A DNA stretch of 64,000 nt from Photobacterium sanguinicancri (lineage in GTDB: Bacteria > Pseudomonadota > Gammaproteobacteria > Enterobacterales > Vibrionaceae): NCBI RefSeq assembly GCF_024346675.1, contig NZ_AP024850.1, positions 2,666,001-2,730,000 of the forward strand, read 5' to 3'. The notes below the pieces were generated by a model that saw only the letters and a program-made list of their open reading frames with translations, made no database searches and was not told the DNA's origin. Below, piece after piece: positions 9,432 to 18,864 of the stretch. The translations under genes and the position numbers were made by a program. Positions within the stretch are counted from its first letter, which is position 1, and every line of letters starts with the position of its first letter.

Positions 9432-10500
9432 AAATATTCAACCAAATAGAGACAATATGGTTTAATGAATAATTATCCAATATGTGCTTTCGAAAAGCTT
9501 CGGTTTCAAATTTAGGAGAAACCTCAATACTGTTAAGTATAGCAAGAGCCAATGCTTTATTGTCTTCAACCGGTACGAGTACACCATGCTTACCAACAAC
9601 CTCTTTAACACCACCGCAATCCGTTGCCACAACAGGTAACTGGCAAGACATCGCTTCTGCAGCAACTAAACCAAAACCTTCAAAACGCGATGCCAAAACA
9701 AATAGATCGGATGCAGACATAAACCCAGAAACATCATTTCGTATACCACAAAAAGTGACATGCTGACTAATTCCATGAGATGCTACAAAGTTCTCCATCT
9801 CACTTCTGAGCGGCCCATCTCCTACAATCAAAAGATGCAATTTTTCATTCTTATCTAAGGCGAGCTTGATTGCTTTTAATAAAATATCATAGCCTTTTTC
9901 ACGAACAATCCGACCGACAGCTACAATCACTTTTTGCTCATTGCTCAAGCCGAATTCTTTCCGTATATCATTTCTTTTAAGTGGACTAAATTGGAATTTA
10001 TCAGTATCAATTCCATTAGGCACACAAAATATTTGCTTCTTATTTGCTGCTTTAATATTTATAAATGCCGTTACAGCAGCATCACTTACATTCGTAAAGT
10101 AATCACCAAGGAAATTTGTAATACGATATAGGAACATTCGAGCAGCTCCTCCTTCGTTATTACTATGCGCCGTACATACAAGACGCTTAATAGGACAGAG
10201 CAAACGAACAAAACGACAGAACAAATTTGCATGAACCATATGAGCATGGACAACGTCAGGTTTAAACTTTTTTATAATCCCAATAGCTCGACTCGCAGCC
10301 TTTATAAAAGATAATGGCGACTTAGAAACATTCATCTCATGTATTTTAATACTAGAATGAACAGGTCTAACAATCGTTTCTCCAGTTAACGATATAATTT
10401 CAACATCATGTCCAGAGTCAACCATTTTATCGGCCAAAGCTGCAAGTTGATTTTCAGCCCCTCCCATACCAAGGCATGTAATAACATAGAGTATGCGCAT
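9409..10500 (-). CDS. Glycosyltransferase family 4
   Basis: 363 residues. The N-terminal MRILYVITCLGMGGAENQLAALA motif (acceptor-side GT-B domain) and KPDVVHAHMVHAN precede the donor domain with VAVGRIVREKGYDILLKAI, LLIVGDGPL and SDLFVLASRFEGFGLVAAEAMSCQLPVVATD. It resembles retaining family 4 enzymes of O-antigen loci. The start ATG 10500 follows the stop of the GT2 gene by 3 bp, and the end overlaps the next gene by 23 bp. It is a cytoplasmic enzyme that adds one sugar to the growing repeat unit; the donor is not readable from sequence. Confidence 0.85.
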   Translation of the reverse strand: MRILYVITCLGMGGAENQLAALADKMVDSGHDVEIISLTGETIVRPVHSSIKIHEMNVSKSPLSFIKAASRAIGIIKKFKPDVVHAHMVHANLFCRFVRLLCPIKRLVCTAHSNNEGGAARMFLYRITNFLGDYFTNVSDAAVTAFINIKAANKKQIFCVPNGIDTDKFQFSPLKRNDIRKEFGLSNEQKVIVAVGRIVREKGYDILLKAIKLALDKNEKLHLLIVGDGPLRSEMENFVASHGISQHVTFCGIRNDVSGFMSASDLFVLASRFEGFGLVAAEAMSCQLPVVATDCGGVKEVVGKHGVLVPVEDNKALALAILNSIEVSPKFETEAFRKHILDNYSLNHIVSIWLNIYEGKYIV

Positions 10501-10503
10501 GAT

Positions 10504-11295
10504 TTAGAGTCTCTTTTTAATTGAATAAAACAAACACTGAAAATACCTAATCATGTTTTTAGCTTTAAAAAAAACTTGTTCTTCACGATGAAATTGATCT
10601 CGGTAGAATAATCCGAAACCTTTAGGGTTCTTCATCAACTGAGATTTAAAATTAAAACTCAGTCCATCAGGCAGGTACTCACACAAATAGATCGGTATAT
10701 TTTTGTAAAATCGGACCAATCCATCGTCTGCAATAGCATTCCATATTAATAACTCAGGAACAAATTTTTCACCAATGATCCGTGGGAATGGGTGTTTTTC
10801 CATGGCCGATTTTTTAAAAACATATGCTAAATCGCAAGGGAATATTTTAGCCGCCCGCGTAGGATGCGCATCAATATAATCATCATAGTCATCTGAATCT
10901 TTGATTTCATCGCCCACTAATTGCCCATCAAAATGCGCTCTCCTAAAACTAAATCCCGTATACTCTGAAGGCAATAAAGCTTCTTTCGTTTCAACTATTT
11001 TAACGGCATCAACAACTAACTTATCATCGCTATCTACAATTAAAATAAGTTCACCATTTGAGTGTTTCACTCCTTCATTCAAAGCGATATGTTTACCTGA
11101 ATTATTTTGGTGAAAATACCTTATCGTAAGTTCATCTAACTTTATCCACTCATTAATTAGTTCAAATGTATTATCAGTGCTTCCATCATCAACAATCACC
11201 CACTCAAAATTAAGAGATGATTGTAACTTCAGGCTTTGATATAACTCATTTAAACAGTAAGCACGGTTATATGTAGGCGTTAATATAGTTATCAT
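10504..11295 (-). CDS. Glycosyltransferase family 2
   Basis: 263 residues with a GT-A fold: MITILTPTYNRAYCLNELYQSL, WVIVDDGSTDNT, GELILIVDSDDKLV (DxD-type metal site) and a later EYLPDGLS region. It is an inverting family 2 enzyme by sequence. The ATG overlaps the TGA of the Wzx gene (ATGA), so it is translated with it. The expected job is transfer of one sugar to the repeat unit on the cytoplasmic face of the inner membrane. Confidence 0.83.
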   Translation of the reverse strand: MITILTPTYNRAYCLNELYQSLKLQSSLNFEWVIVDDGSTDNTFELINEWIKLDELTIRYFHQNNSGKHIALNEGVKHSNGELILIVDSDDKLVVDAVKIVETKEALLPSEYTGFSFRRAHFDGQLVGDEIKDSDDYDDYIDAHPTRAAKIFPCDLAYVFKKSAMEKHPFPRIIGEKFVPELLIWNAIADDGLVRFYKNIPIYLCEYLPDGLSFNFKSQLMKNPKGFGLFYRDQFHREEQVFFKAKNMIRYFQCLFYSIKKRL

Positions 11296-12530
11296 AATTT
11301 AGTTACTGTCTCATTTTTACATAAAAACAAAAATGCCAAAATCAAGAAACACTCTACCGCTAGTATGGTATAAACCATACCAATCACAGAAAATGCATTA
11401 ATTAAAACTATTGCTAATGTTAAGTTAAGTAACGTTGATAGTAATACAACTTTACTTGTTAATTTCACTTTTTCATTAGGTAAAAGATAGCCAACACTTA
11501 TAGATTGCGACATCATCCGTAGAGGAATCAAAAACAAATAAACGACTAAAATATCTTTGCTATTTACATATGAAGCACCAAGAAATAAATTGATAATCCA
11601 TTCATACGAAAACAACCCAATAACAACACCTAATATACCTAGTGATGTTAACGTAGCAATAAAATACTTCAGCTCTTTAAGGTATTTAACTTTATTCTCT
11701 TTTAAGACCGTACAGAAATAAGGATAAAAAGCGGTTATAACCGGGTTTGAAAGGCCAAGAATGGCTTTCATTATTTTCTCAGCACCAACATAAATAGCCA
11801 ACAACTCCATTGAGCTAATGAACCCTACCAATATAGAGTTCATGGATAGCAGTACTGTTGAACTACTTTTAAATAGAAAGTAATGCCAACCTGCTTTAAG
11901 AGCTTTAATACCCAGGACTATATTTATTTGAGGGGCTCCCTCTTTATAAAACATCATACCATTAGTAATCACTGTTAAAGCAAAGCCCGCGCCCCCCTGA
12001 ATTAATAAAATATATCCAGCATCAACATCACTTCCTACAAATAAAAACAAACAGCCAAGCGCTAAAAACCTAACTGTAACATCAAAAGAAACAACACCTT
12101 TTAGTTGCTCTTTTCCTTGGAAATACCAATAGGGACTAAAACTAAAACCAACAAATTGTAAATAAGCAAAAACAACCCATTCAAGTTTAATACTCGCGGG
12201 TAGAAATAGCGTTATACCAATAACCAATACCAGTGTTATAACTGCACATGATACAACTTTTGCAGAAGTCACCTCTGATACAACGGCTAATATGCTTTTC
12301 TGGCAATTTTTATTCTCAGCTATTTTCTTTGTTGCATTATAATTAAACCCGTACTCAACTACCAACGATAACGTTAGCATCCAGCTTTGAATGAAAAACA
12401 CTTCCCCAAGTACACTCGGAGATATAACTCGAGTTAGAAAAGGGATCTCAAGCAGGGGGATAAGATACCCTCCGACTTGAGATAAGAATAAGAGTAATGC
12501 ATTAAGAATAGCTCGTGTCATACTTAGCAT
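11292..12530 (-). CDS. wzx: Wzx-type polysaccharide flippase (module 1)
   Basis: 412 residues with about 12 predicted membrane segments and few charged loops. The N-terminus AILNALLLFLSQVGGYLIPLLEIPFLTRVISPSVLGEVFFIQSW is typical of the polysaccharide-transport MATE/MOP family (RfbX). It would move undecaprenyl-linked repeat units across the inner membrane. The start overlaps the Wzy gene by 29 bp; ATG 12521 has a GGA nine bases upstream and is an alternative. A second Wzx is encoded at 45267-46706, so this one serves a different repeat unit or is redundant. Confidence 0.85.
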   Translation of the reverse strand: MLSMTRAILNALLLFLSQVGGYLIPLLEIPFLTRVISPSVLGEVFFIQSWMLTLSLVVEYGFNYNATKKIAENKNCQKSILAVVSEVTSAKVVSCAVITLVLVIGITLFLPASIKLEWVVFAYLQFVGFSFSPYWYFQGKEQLKGVVSFDVTVRFLALGCLFLFVGSDVDAGYILLIQGGAGFALTVITNGMMFYKEGAPQINIVLGIKALKAGWHYFLFKSSSTVLLSMNSILVGFISSMELLAIYVGAEKIMKAILGLSNPVITAFYPYFCTVLKENKVKYLKELKYFIATLTSLGILGVVIGLFSYEWIINLFLGASYVNSKDILVVYLFLIPLRMMSQSISVGYLLPNEKVKLTSKVVLLSTLLNLTLAIVLINAFSVIGMVYTILAVECFLILAFLFLCKNETVTKL

Positions 12531-13815
12531 TCCACTTAATTAATACAGCAAGAGCCACCAAAACAAACCCAAGATCAGTGATATCACTAGACAAAGGGTG
12601 AAATAGTGATTTAAACAAGTAACAAATAATGATTGAAATTACAGCTAATGTATTTACTTTTTCTTCATCAGTGATCGAGTCCCGATGCAAGTATAAAAAA
12701 TACATTGAAATGAAAACAGGTGTAAAAATTAAAAAGTAACTAAAGAAACCTATTACGCCTAAATCACCAAGTAATTGAATGTATAAATTATGAACAACCA
12801 TTTTATCGCCGTTTGGCAATTCAACAGATGTAGACATAAGGCCACCACCAAAAGGAAACTCATCAACTACATGCTCTAAACCTTGCTTATACATACCTAA
12901 GCGAGTCAAATCATGATCTTTATAACGTTCTAAAACTTTATATGCTTCTTTATTATCGACATCACCCTCTTTGTCTATACCTTTATCGACATCATTCAAG
13001 TAAAAACTTGAACCAGAAACTAAATTTGTAAAAATATAGTCTTTTGTTATAGGCCCAGATAAAAAGCCAACAAACAAGACAAATAGAGGTAATAACAAGC
13101 TCATTTTTTTTACTGACTTAAACCTGTAGAAACGGGCAATTAACGCCACTAAAACTGGTAATATAATAATCCATAGAAGTGCAGTACGACTTCCATCTAC
13201 AGAAATAATAAACCCCGAGAATAAGCAAAGCATTAAATATATTTTACTTTTTGCCTCTGCATAAATAAGCACCAAGAATAAAGAGAGGAACATAGCTAGC
13301 TTATAAATAACACCAGGATAAGCGATACTCAGTCCAACGCGACCATCTCCAGAGATAAGTATCATCTTAGAAAAAACATCAACGTTAAAAATAATGAGAA
13401 TAATAGCAAGAAAAATAAGAAACACTTTTGCCATAGATTTCATGAGAAATTCAGATTTAACATTAAAAAAACAAAAAACCATGACAATACTAGACATTGC
13501 TGTATATTTTAATGCATATTTAATAGCAGTATATTGACTATCCTTATAAATAAAGCCACTTATTACAGCCCACGATATAAAAGCTACAATACCTAGAAAA
13601 AAAAGCTTTAACGATAACGTTCTAAATATCCGCTTATCAAACCCATCACCACTAAATATGCTTTTAGCACTCGCGGCCGCAAACAACACAATTGACAATA
13701 CTACTCCGAGCCAATATGTGGATGTACCATAAGTGTTTGATATATCAGTAAATGTAAAGAGTAGTAGCATAACTGAAAATGCTATGGTTGATAAAGTTGT
13801 TGTTACTGAGCCCAC
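12502..13815 (-). CDS. wzy: Wzy-type O-antigen/capsule polymerase (module 1)
   Basis: 437 residues, with many hydrophobic segments and one large loop of roughly 90 polar residues (around residues 240-330) before the last membrane segments; that loop contains FPFGGGLMSTS and VVHNLYIQLLGDLGVIGF, a pattern of the Wzy_C/O-antigen ligase family. GTG 13815 is the start, with AGAGGT upstream. As a polymerase it would join flipped repeat units in the periplasm. A 194-bp gap separates it from the LegF-like gene; I see no terminator or clear promoter in that gap. Confidence 0.8.
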   Translation of the reverse strand: MGSVTTTLSTIAFSVMLLLFTFTDISNTYGTSTYWLGVVLSIVLFAAASAKSIFSGDGFDKRIFRTLSLKLFFLGIVAFISWAVISGFIYKDSQYTAIKYALKYTAMSSIVMVFCFFNVKSEFLMKSMAKVFLIFLAIILIIFNVDVFSKMILISGDGRVGLSIAYPGVIYKLAMFLSLFLVLIYAEAKSKIYLMLCLFSGFIISVDGSRTALLWIIILPVLVALIARFYRFKSVKKMSLLLPLFVLFVGFLSGPITKDYIFTNLVSGSSFYLNDVDKGIDKEGDVDNKEAYKVLERYKDHDLTRLGMYKQGLEHVVDEFPFGGGLMSTSVELPNGDKMVVHNLYIQLLGDLGVIGFFSYFLIFTPVFISMYFLYLHRDSITDEEKVNTLAVISIIICYLFKSLFHPLSSDITDLGFVLVALAVLIKWNAKYDTSYS

Positions 13816-14009
13816 CTAAACACCTCTATTTACCTTTAAGATTCAGCTATCTCATTTTAAAATAACAATTGTTATTCAATAAATCAACGTGATCACCAGA
13901 AGAAACCACTTTACAAGCTCAGCTTTACAAAAGGTAACGCTACTTGAAATAAAATTAGCTTCGGAGTCTACCTGATTTGCCCCCTCAAAACACTAACTTT
14001 ACGCTTCAG

Positions 14010-14723
14010 TTACTTTCTGACACATGTTAAACCATCCCTTATAGACTGCTCACAAAGCCAAAAATGATAATCGGTATCAACATCAACGGATTTTTTTGCC
14101 GTCATTTGATAACCAATACAGCACGTCGAACTTACTAAGGTGCTTTTTAAGCTTAGGTGCGCTGTAGATGTAATATAAATGGCGCCGTTGAGTCTAAACT
14201 GCAGCTTATAGGCTTGGCTCTGCTTTAACTCATCATCAAACATAGGTGTTAGCGCCATATCTTCGCTAGCTTCAAAAGTCCATTGAATAGGATGCTCTAC
14301 TGGTGTAACTGACACTAAACTTACCGCACCCGCTTCATTATAACGTTGCCATGCTTCTGTAATATCACGGCTTGTCCGTAACGGCGATGTCGGTTGCAAC
14401 ACAACAAGATGTTGATAATTATCACCATGAGTATGATGGTATTCTAGCTGATGCTTCAAGACATCTATCGTTGATGCTTTATCGGTTGCCAGCTGTGCTG
14501 GACGTAAAAATGGCACTTCAGCCCCATACTTAATGGCAACATCTGCAATTTCTTGATCATCCGTATTTACAATGATTCGATCAAATATCCCGCTGTCTAA
14601 TGCTGCTTCTATGGTCCAAGCTATGAGCGGTTTACCAGCAAGATCGAGCACATTTTTCCTGGGAAGCCGCTTACTACCACCGCGAGCCGGTATTATCGCA
14701 ATCACACTATTCTTTCCTGCCAT
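14010..14723 (-). CDS. CMP-nonulosonate (legionaminate/sialate) cytidylyltransferase, NeuA/LegF-like
   Basis: 237 residues. IAIIPARGGSKRLPRKNVLDLAGKPLIAWTI is the signature CTP-binding N-terminus, followed by IIVNTDDQEIADVA, LQPTSPLRTSRDI and the late VDVDTDYHFWLCE metal-binding motif. The enzyme activates a nonulosonic acid with CTP in the cytoplasm. The ATG shares one base with the TAA of the upstream gene (TAATG), and it is the last gene of the six-gene nonulosonate set. Sialic, legionaminic and related acids cannot be separated on this gene alone; the PtmE-like and LegB-like neighbours favour legionaminic acid or an isomer. Confidence 0.88.
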   Translation of the reverse strand: MAGKNSVIAIIPARGGSKRLPRKNVLDLAGKPLIAWTIEAALDSGIFDRIIVNTDDQEIADVAIKYGAEVPFLRPAQLATDKASTIDVLKHQLEYHHTHGDNYQHLVVLQPTSPLRTSRDITEAWQRYNEAGAVSLVSVTPVEHPIQWTFEASEDMALTPMFDDELKQSQAYKLQFRLNGAIYITSTAHLSLKSTLVSSTCCIGYQMTAKKSVDVDTDYHFWLCEQSIRDGLTCVRK

Positions 14724-15784
14724 TAAAAAATATCCAACTCTACTATATCTGCTTGTGCTCGTCGGTAATCATCTATTCGACCGATGTCGAGCCAATATTC
14801 GCTGATTTCATATGGGACCGCTTTACCACCACGCGCAATCACTTGTTCAAATACTGTAGTTATATCAATACGCTGATTCAGTCCGATCTGACGGACTACG
14901 GCATGATTCAGAACATAAATCCCAGTATTTACTTTCTCTTTATGGGTCGGCTTTTCACTTAACGCAGTGATCACCGTAGGATTACCGTCACACTTAATCA
15001 CCCCAAACGGAATTTGATACTCATAATCGCGTACGCACATCGTGACATCAGCCGCTTGCGATTGGTGGTATGCGAGCAACTTTTCAAAATCTAAATTTGT
15101 CATGATATCGCCATTCATCATGATCAGCGGCAATGGGCTAGCACTCTCGGGTAATGACCCTAGCGCGCCGCCTGTACCCAGAGGCTGTTCTTCATGAATA
15201 TAAGTGATACTCACGCCCCACTTTTCACCATCACCAAAATGCGCACGGATCATTTCTGGCAGGTAATGAGTGGAGATATAGAAATGATGAAAACCCGCGC
15301 GAATAAAGCTCAACAATATACTTTCAAGAATGGGCTTATCGCCCACCTTCAGTAACGGTTTTGGACATTCATTGGTTAACGGCTGCAAACGAGTACCAAA
15401 GCCCCCCGCCATTAAAAAGACCGGGTTATCATAACGAACAGGATGTAGCGCTTGACTTAATGTTTTTAAGCCGCAAAGAATGCCATTATCAACCAGCGGT
15501 ATCGCGAGAATATCTTTCACTTCCATCAAGCGAACCAGATCCTGATTAGACAGATCGCCACTTGCTGTTGTTGGCTGCTTGTTCATCACCAATTCAACAC
15601 TCGATGACATATCCAAACCGCGCAACAAACCTCGGCGTAAATCACCATCGGTGACAGTACCCAGTAGACGTAAGTCATCATCTGCAACCAGCACAATTCG
15701 CAACGCTTGTTCATCAATCACTGCAAGTACTTCACGCAATGTGGCACTCAGTGGCAACACCGCCTTGGTCCAATTTTTGATCAT
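14723..15784 (-). CDS. CBS-domain sugar-1-phosphate nucleotidyltransferase, PtmE-like
   Basis: 353 residues. Residues 1-115 hold two CBS repeats (LGTVTDGDLRRGLLRG and DILAIPLVDNGILCGLKT); residues about 120-353 form a nucleotidyltransferase domain (VFLMAGGFGTRLQPLTNECPKPLLKVGDKPIL, MMNGDIMTNLDF, YWLDIGRIDDYRRA). In Campylobacter PtmE, of the same architecture, makes GDP-glucosamine for legionaminic acid. The ATG overlaps the TGA of the LegH-like gene. CBS domains often bind adenosyl ligands, so allosteric control is possible. Confidence 0.85.
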   Translation of the reverse strand: MIKNWTKAVLPLSATLREVLAVIDEQALRIVLVADDDLRLLGTVTDGDLRRGLLRGLDMSSSVELVMNKQPTTASGDLSNQDLVRLMEVKDILAIPLVDNGILCGLKTLSQALHPVRYDNPVFLMAGGFGTRLQPLTNECPKPLLKVGDKPILESILLSFIRAGFHHFYISTHYLPEMIRAHFGDGEKWGVSITYIHEEQPLGTGGALGSLPESASPLPLIMMNGDIMTNLDFEKLLAYHQSQAADVTMCVRDYEYQIPFGVIKCDGNPTVITALSEKPTHKEKVNTGIYVLNHAVVRQIGLNQRIDITTVFEQVIARGGKAVPYEISEYWLDIGRIDDYRRAQADIVELDIF

Positions 15785-16431
15785 ATAACCGTTTCACCTG
15801 CTTGAACGTGTTTGTGAACTCTTGCCCCTGCAGCAATCACTGCTTCTCGGCCAATGTTAATATTCTGGATAACCACAGCGTTAGCACCAATAAAGGCACC
15901 TTGCCCTACATGCACTTGACCGCAAAGTGTCGCACGCGGAGCTATATGACTATGGGCTTCAATAACACTATCATGCTCGACGATAGCACCCGTATTGATA
16001 ATACAGTTATCGCCAATAATGGCGCCAGCTTGAATAATGGCGCCTGGCATCACTTGCACCCCTTCACCAAGACTCGCAAAAGGTGAAATGATCGCTTGCT
16101 GGGAAATCACCGAAGCAAAGCGATAGCCTTGGGCTTTAAAGTTGTTAAATAGTTTTATACGCGTAAGACGCTTAGGGATAGCGCCAATACCATTAACAAG
16201 GCAGACTGAATCGGCAGGAAATGCCAAAACATCGTCATCAGAAAAATACTGGGGTAAGTCTTCCAGCACGCTTCGTAGCTCGTTATCTTCTAAAGCTAAA
16301 TCAGCACTGACAAGGCCTGTAATCGTTTGATCTTGTTGGCGTAACATATCCACTAATACACTCGTATGACCACCAGCACCTAAAACGATCACGTCAGCTG
16401 TTCGCTTGTTACTACTCACTAAGCTACTCAT
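15781..16431 (-). CDS. Left-handed beta-helix N-acetyltransferase, NeuD/PglD/LegH-like
   Basis: From ATG 16431 the protein has 216 residues. The N-terminal VIVLGAGGHTSVLVDMLRQ domain and the C-terminal hexapeptide repeats (VMPGAIIQAGAIIGDNCIINTGAIVEHDSVIEAHSHIAP and so on) match sialic-acid O-acetyltransferase NeuD and the bacillosamine enzyme PglD. It would N-acetylate a UDP- or GDP-4-amino sugar with acetyl-CoA. The start is uncertain: an open frame reaches GTG 16470 inside neuB, and the extra stretch codes three LxSS tetrapeptides from 12-bp tandem repeats. It could supply acetylated product to both the PglC-like enzyme and the LegG-like enzyme. Confidence 0.83.
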   Translation of the reverse strand: MSSLVSSNKRTADVIVLGAGGHTSVLVDMLRQQDQTITGLVSADLALEDNELRSVLEDLPQYFSDDDVLAFPADSVCLVNGIGAIPKRLTRIKLFNNFKAQGYRFASVISQQAIISPFASLGEGVQVMPGAIIQAGAIIGDNCIINTGAIVEHDSVIEAHSHIAPRATLCGQVHVGQGAFIGANAVVIQNINIGREAVIAAGARVHKHVQAGETVI

Positions 16432-16447
16432 TAAACTACTCACTAAT
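16412..16447. repeat. Three 12-bp tandem repeats at the neuB/neuD junction
   Basis: Three consecutive 12-bp units (16412-16423, 16424-16435, 16436-16447) of the type CTACTCACTAAG differ at one to three bases. The neuB stop lies in the last unit, and the NeuD-like ATG lies in the middle unit. In the NeuD frame each unit codes Leu-x-Ser-Ser. Confidence 0.85.
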
Positions 16448-17509
16448 GAAGTCTCCCTCGTGATAATCACACCGCGCCACTTTACCGATGAGATCCCAGT
16501 AACGATAAGGGCTCATTCCACTCCCTGGTCGCTTAATGGCGATGTTATGCACGCTAAACACTTCGCCTTTAGCAATAGTGCCATTGGCGACCAAGCTCTT
16601 GCGTGCAACCGTCATATTCTTCATCTCAGAAGCTTGTGGCGCTTTTTCGCCAGAGCCGAGAGCAAGCTCTACGCCACGGATCGCCGCTACCATCTGGCTC
16701 AACTCTTCGGGGTTAAGTGACGCCTTGTGATCAGGTCCTGACATAGTTTTATCGAGCGTAAAGTGCTTTTCAATCATGCTCGCACCACGAGCAACAGCAG
16801 CAATAGGCACAGTAATGCCTTCACTGTGATCGGAATAACCCGCAGGCAATTGAAACTGCTTATTGAGTGTATCCATCGCGCGCAAATTAATTTCCGCTAA
16901 AGGTGCTGGGTATTCGGTGGTGCAATGCAACAAGGTCACTTTTTCTCTTAACGCTGCTTGGCCTTGTTCTGAGCGGTAAGCTTGCTTAAACGCCGCCACC
17001 GATGGATTAACCTGAATATCAGCCGTATAACCAAAAGCAATCACACCTAAAGCGGCTTCAACCTCAGCCAACGTCGCCATTCCCGTTGAGATAATCAAGT
17101 CACACCCCGTTCGGGCATGTTCAAGAATAAGCGGCGCATTGGTTAACTCACCAGAAGGCAGCTTTAAGCGCTTCAACCCGAGATCATTGACAAGAAATGC
17201 CAAGCTTTCGCTATCAAATGCCGTCGATAAAAATTCAATACCCCGCTGTTCACATTGCTGCTTAAGCGCAAAATGAGCCTCGAAACTCAACTCTAGGCGA
17301 CTCAACATATCAAGCTGAGACTCTTGCTGTTGGGTATTGGCGACTTGATAGTCTGCCTGTTTAGCATCAGCCGTTACTAAATGCTTCGCTTTAAATGTCT
17401 GGAACTTAACAACATCAGCCCCAGCTTGGTAAGCGGCATCCACCAACTTATGAGCAAGTCCAATATCACCATTATGGTTGACGCCCGCTTCGGCAATGAT
17501 CAGAGTCAT
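16436..17509 (-). CDS. Nonulosonic acid synthase, NeuB/LegI-like
   Basis: 357 residues. The N-terminal TIM-barrel NeuB domain begins LIIAEAGVNHNGDIGLAHKLVDAAYQAGADVVKFQTF and includes LKLPSGELTNAPLI, ISTGMATLAEVEAAL, LLHCTTEYPAP and GYSDHSEGI; the C-terminal SAF/antifreeze-like domain has VARKSLVANGTIAKGEVFS. It condenses phosphoenolpyruvate with a 6-deoxy-ManNAc-type sugar. ATG 17509 has AGG nine bases upstream, and part of that site comes from the last unit of a 14-bp tandem repeat. The gene follows the NeuC-like gene after a 115-bp gap. Confidence 0.9.
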   Translation of the reverse strand: MTLIIAEAGVNHNGDIGLAHKLVDAAYQAGADVVKFQTFKAKHLVTADAKQADYQVANTQQQESQLDMLSRLELSFEAHFALKQQCEQRGIEFLSTAFDSESLAFLVNDLGLKRLKLPSGELTNAPLILEHARTGCDLIISTGMATLAEVEAALGVIAFGYTADIQVNPSVAAFKQAYRSEQGQAALREKVTLLHCTTEYPAPLAEINLRAMDTLNKQFQLPAGYSDHSEGITVPIAAVARGASMIEKHFTLDKTMSGPDHKASLNPEELSQMVAAIRGVELALGSGEKAPQASEMKNMTVARKSLVANGTIAKGEVFSVHNIAIKRPGSGMSPYRYWDLIGKVARCDYHEGDFISE

Positions 17510-17518
17510 GATAAGTAC

Positions 17519-17588
17519 CTGTAGTTAAGTCTCTGTAGTTAAGTATCTGGGGTTAAGTATCTGTAATTAACTCTCTGGGGTTAATTAG
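17519..17588. repeat. Five 14-bp tandem repeats upstream of neuB
   Basis: Five units of 14 bp (17519-17532, 17533-17546, 17547-17560, 17561-17574, 17575-17588) on the pattern CTGTAGTTAAGTAT with two to four changes per unit. They occupy most of the NeuC-NeuB gap. The unit nearest neuB borders the neuB ribosome-binding site. Confidence 0.9.
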
Positions 17589-17624
17589 CGATAGAAGTAG
17601 ACCATTATGCTTGGCCTGAAGTGG

Positions 17625-18794
17625 TCAAGTAACACTGTGTGGCAAATCATAAAATGTCTTCATTACCTTTAACGGCAGCGTTCGCAAAAGCTGAATGATT
17701 TGCTCGCTACTATTACCATCGCCATAAGGATTGATAATCACTTCACCGTCTTGCTTGTAGTCTTGGCTAAGCGCACGAGTAATACAATCTTTAATCGCAT
17801 CGGTATTTGGCGCGCAATGGAGCACACTTTTTGCTGCAATTCGCCCTTGCTGACGCACACCAATATTAACCGTCGGCACATCAAACGAAGGCACTTCAAT
17901 AATACCGCTAGAAGAATTGCCCACCACGGCAGTTGCATACTTCACCGCACTTAAATAGCGCTGTTGACCCAAAGACGGAATAGTCAATACACGCTCAGGT
18001 TGCGCGGCAGCATAAGCTTCAAGCATGGGAATGATCTGTCTACCGCCATCATCGGCATTAGGGTAAGTCAGAATAATTTGATGTTGCGGGAACGCATCTA
18101 GAGCATCTAATAATGCCTGGAAGCTTGCGACTGCCTGTTCATCCGCTAAGGTAACTGGATGATAGGTCACAACGAAGAAAGGAGAATGAAGCGAAAAGTT
18201 CAGCGAGGTACTTAACGCATCCAGTGATAACATCTGGCTACGATTCAAATGATCGAGCCCTACCGCGCCAACATTAAAAACACGCTCAGGCATTTCACCC
18301 AATTGGATCACGCGCTGACGATACGCCTCCATAGACGTACAATGGTAAGCACTCAACTTGGTAATCGCATGACGGATCGCATCATCATAGGCGCCTTCCG
18401 TGATCTCACCACCATGTAGGTGTAAAACGGGAATACGCAAAATCATGGCGGTTTGTGCCGCGGCTAACGCTTCGAAACGATCACCTAAAATCACTAAAAC
18501 ATCAGGCGCTAAACGCGATAAAGCATCGGTAAAACCAAGCACTCCTAAGCCCATACTTTTGGCCACACCGGCTGCGGAATCTGAAGATAGCAAGGTTTCT
18601 ATTTTTTCATCAATAGCAAAACCATCTTGTTCGATTTGCTGATAGGTTAACCCAAACTCAGGTGATAGGTGCATGCCAGAAACCAATAGCTGCAAACTCA
18701 GTTCCGTGCTGGCTTGAATATCTTTAAGCAACCAATAGAGCAAACCATATTCAGCACGAGTCGCTGTAAATACGGCAATTTTACGGTTTATCAT
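17625..18794 (-). CDS. Hydrolysing UDP-sugar 2-epimerase, NeuC/LegG-like
   Basis: 389 residues from ATG 18794 (GTG 18797 is adjacent; GGA lies nine bases upstream of the ATG). Family marks are KIAVFTATRAEYGLLYWLLKDI, VLVILGDRFEALAAAQTA, LHLHGGEITEGAYDDAIRHAITK, VTYHPVT and AVVGNSSSGIIEVPS. The GT-B-like enzyme removes UDP and inverts C2, giving the free ManNAc-type sugar used by the NeuB-like synthase. In legionaminate clusters LegC normally stands between LegB and LegG; here only 130 bp of non-coding DNA is present. Confidence 0.88.
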   Translation of the reverse strand: MINRKIAVFTATRAEYGLLYWLLKDIQASTELSLQLLVSGMHLSPEFGLTYQQIEQDGFAIDEKIETLLSSDSAAGVAKSMGLGVLGFTDALSRLAPDVLVILGDRFEALAAAQTAMILRIPVLHLHGGEITEGAYDDAIRHAITKLSAYHCTSMEAYRQRVIQLGEMPERVFNVGAVGLDHLNRSQMLSLDALSTSLNFSLHSPFFVVTYHPVTLADEQAVASFQALLDALDAFPQHQIILTYPNADDGGRQIIPMLEAYAAAQPERVLTIPSLGQQRYLSAVKYATAVVGNSSSGIIEVPSFDVPTVNIGVRQQGRIAAKSVLHCAPNTDAIKDCITRALSQDYKQDGEVIINPYGDGNSSEQIIQLLRTLPLKVMKTFYDLPHSVT

Positions 18795-18864
18795 CACATT
18801 ATTCCGATTTATTCGCGACTTGATGGCCTATCATGGCTACATAGCTCTCCCTTTATATCGCGCT

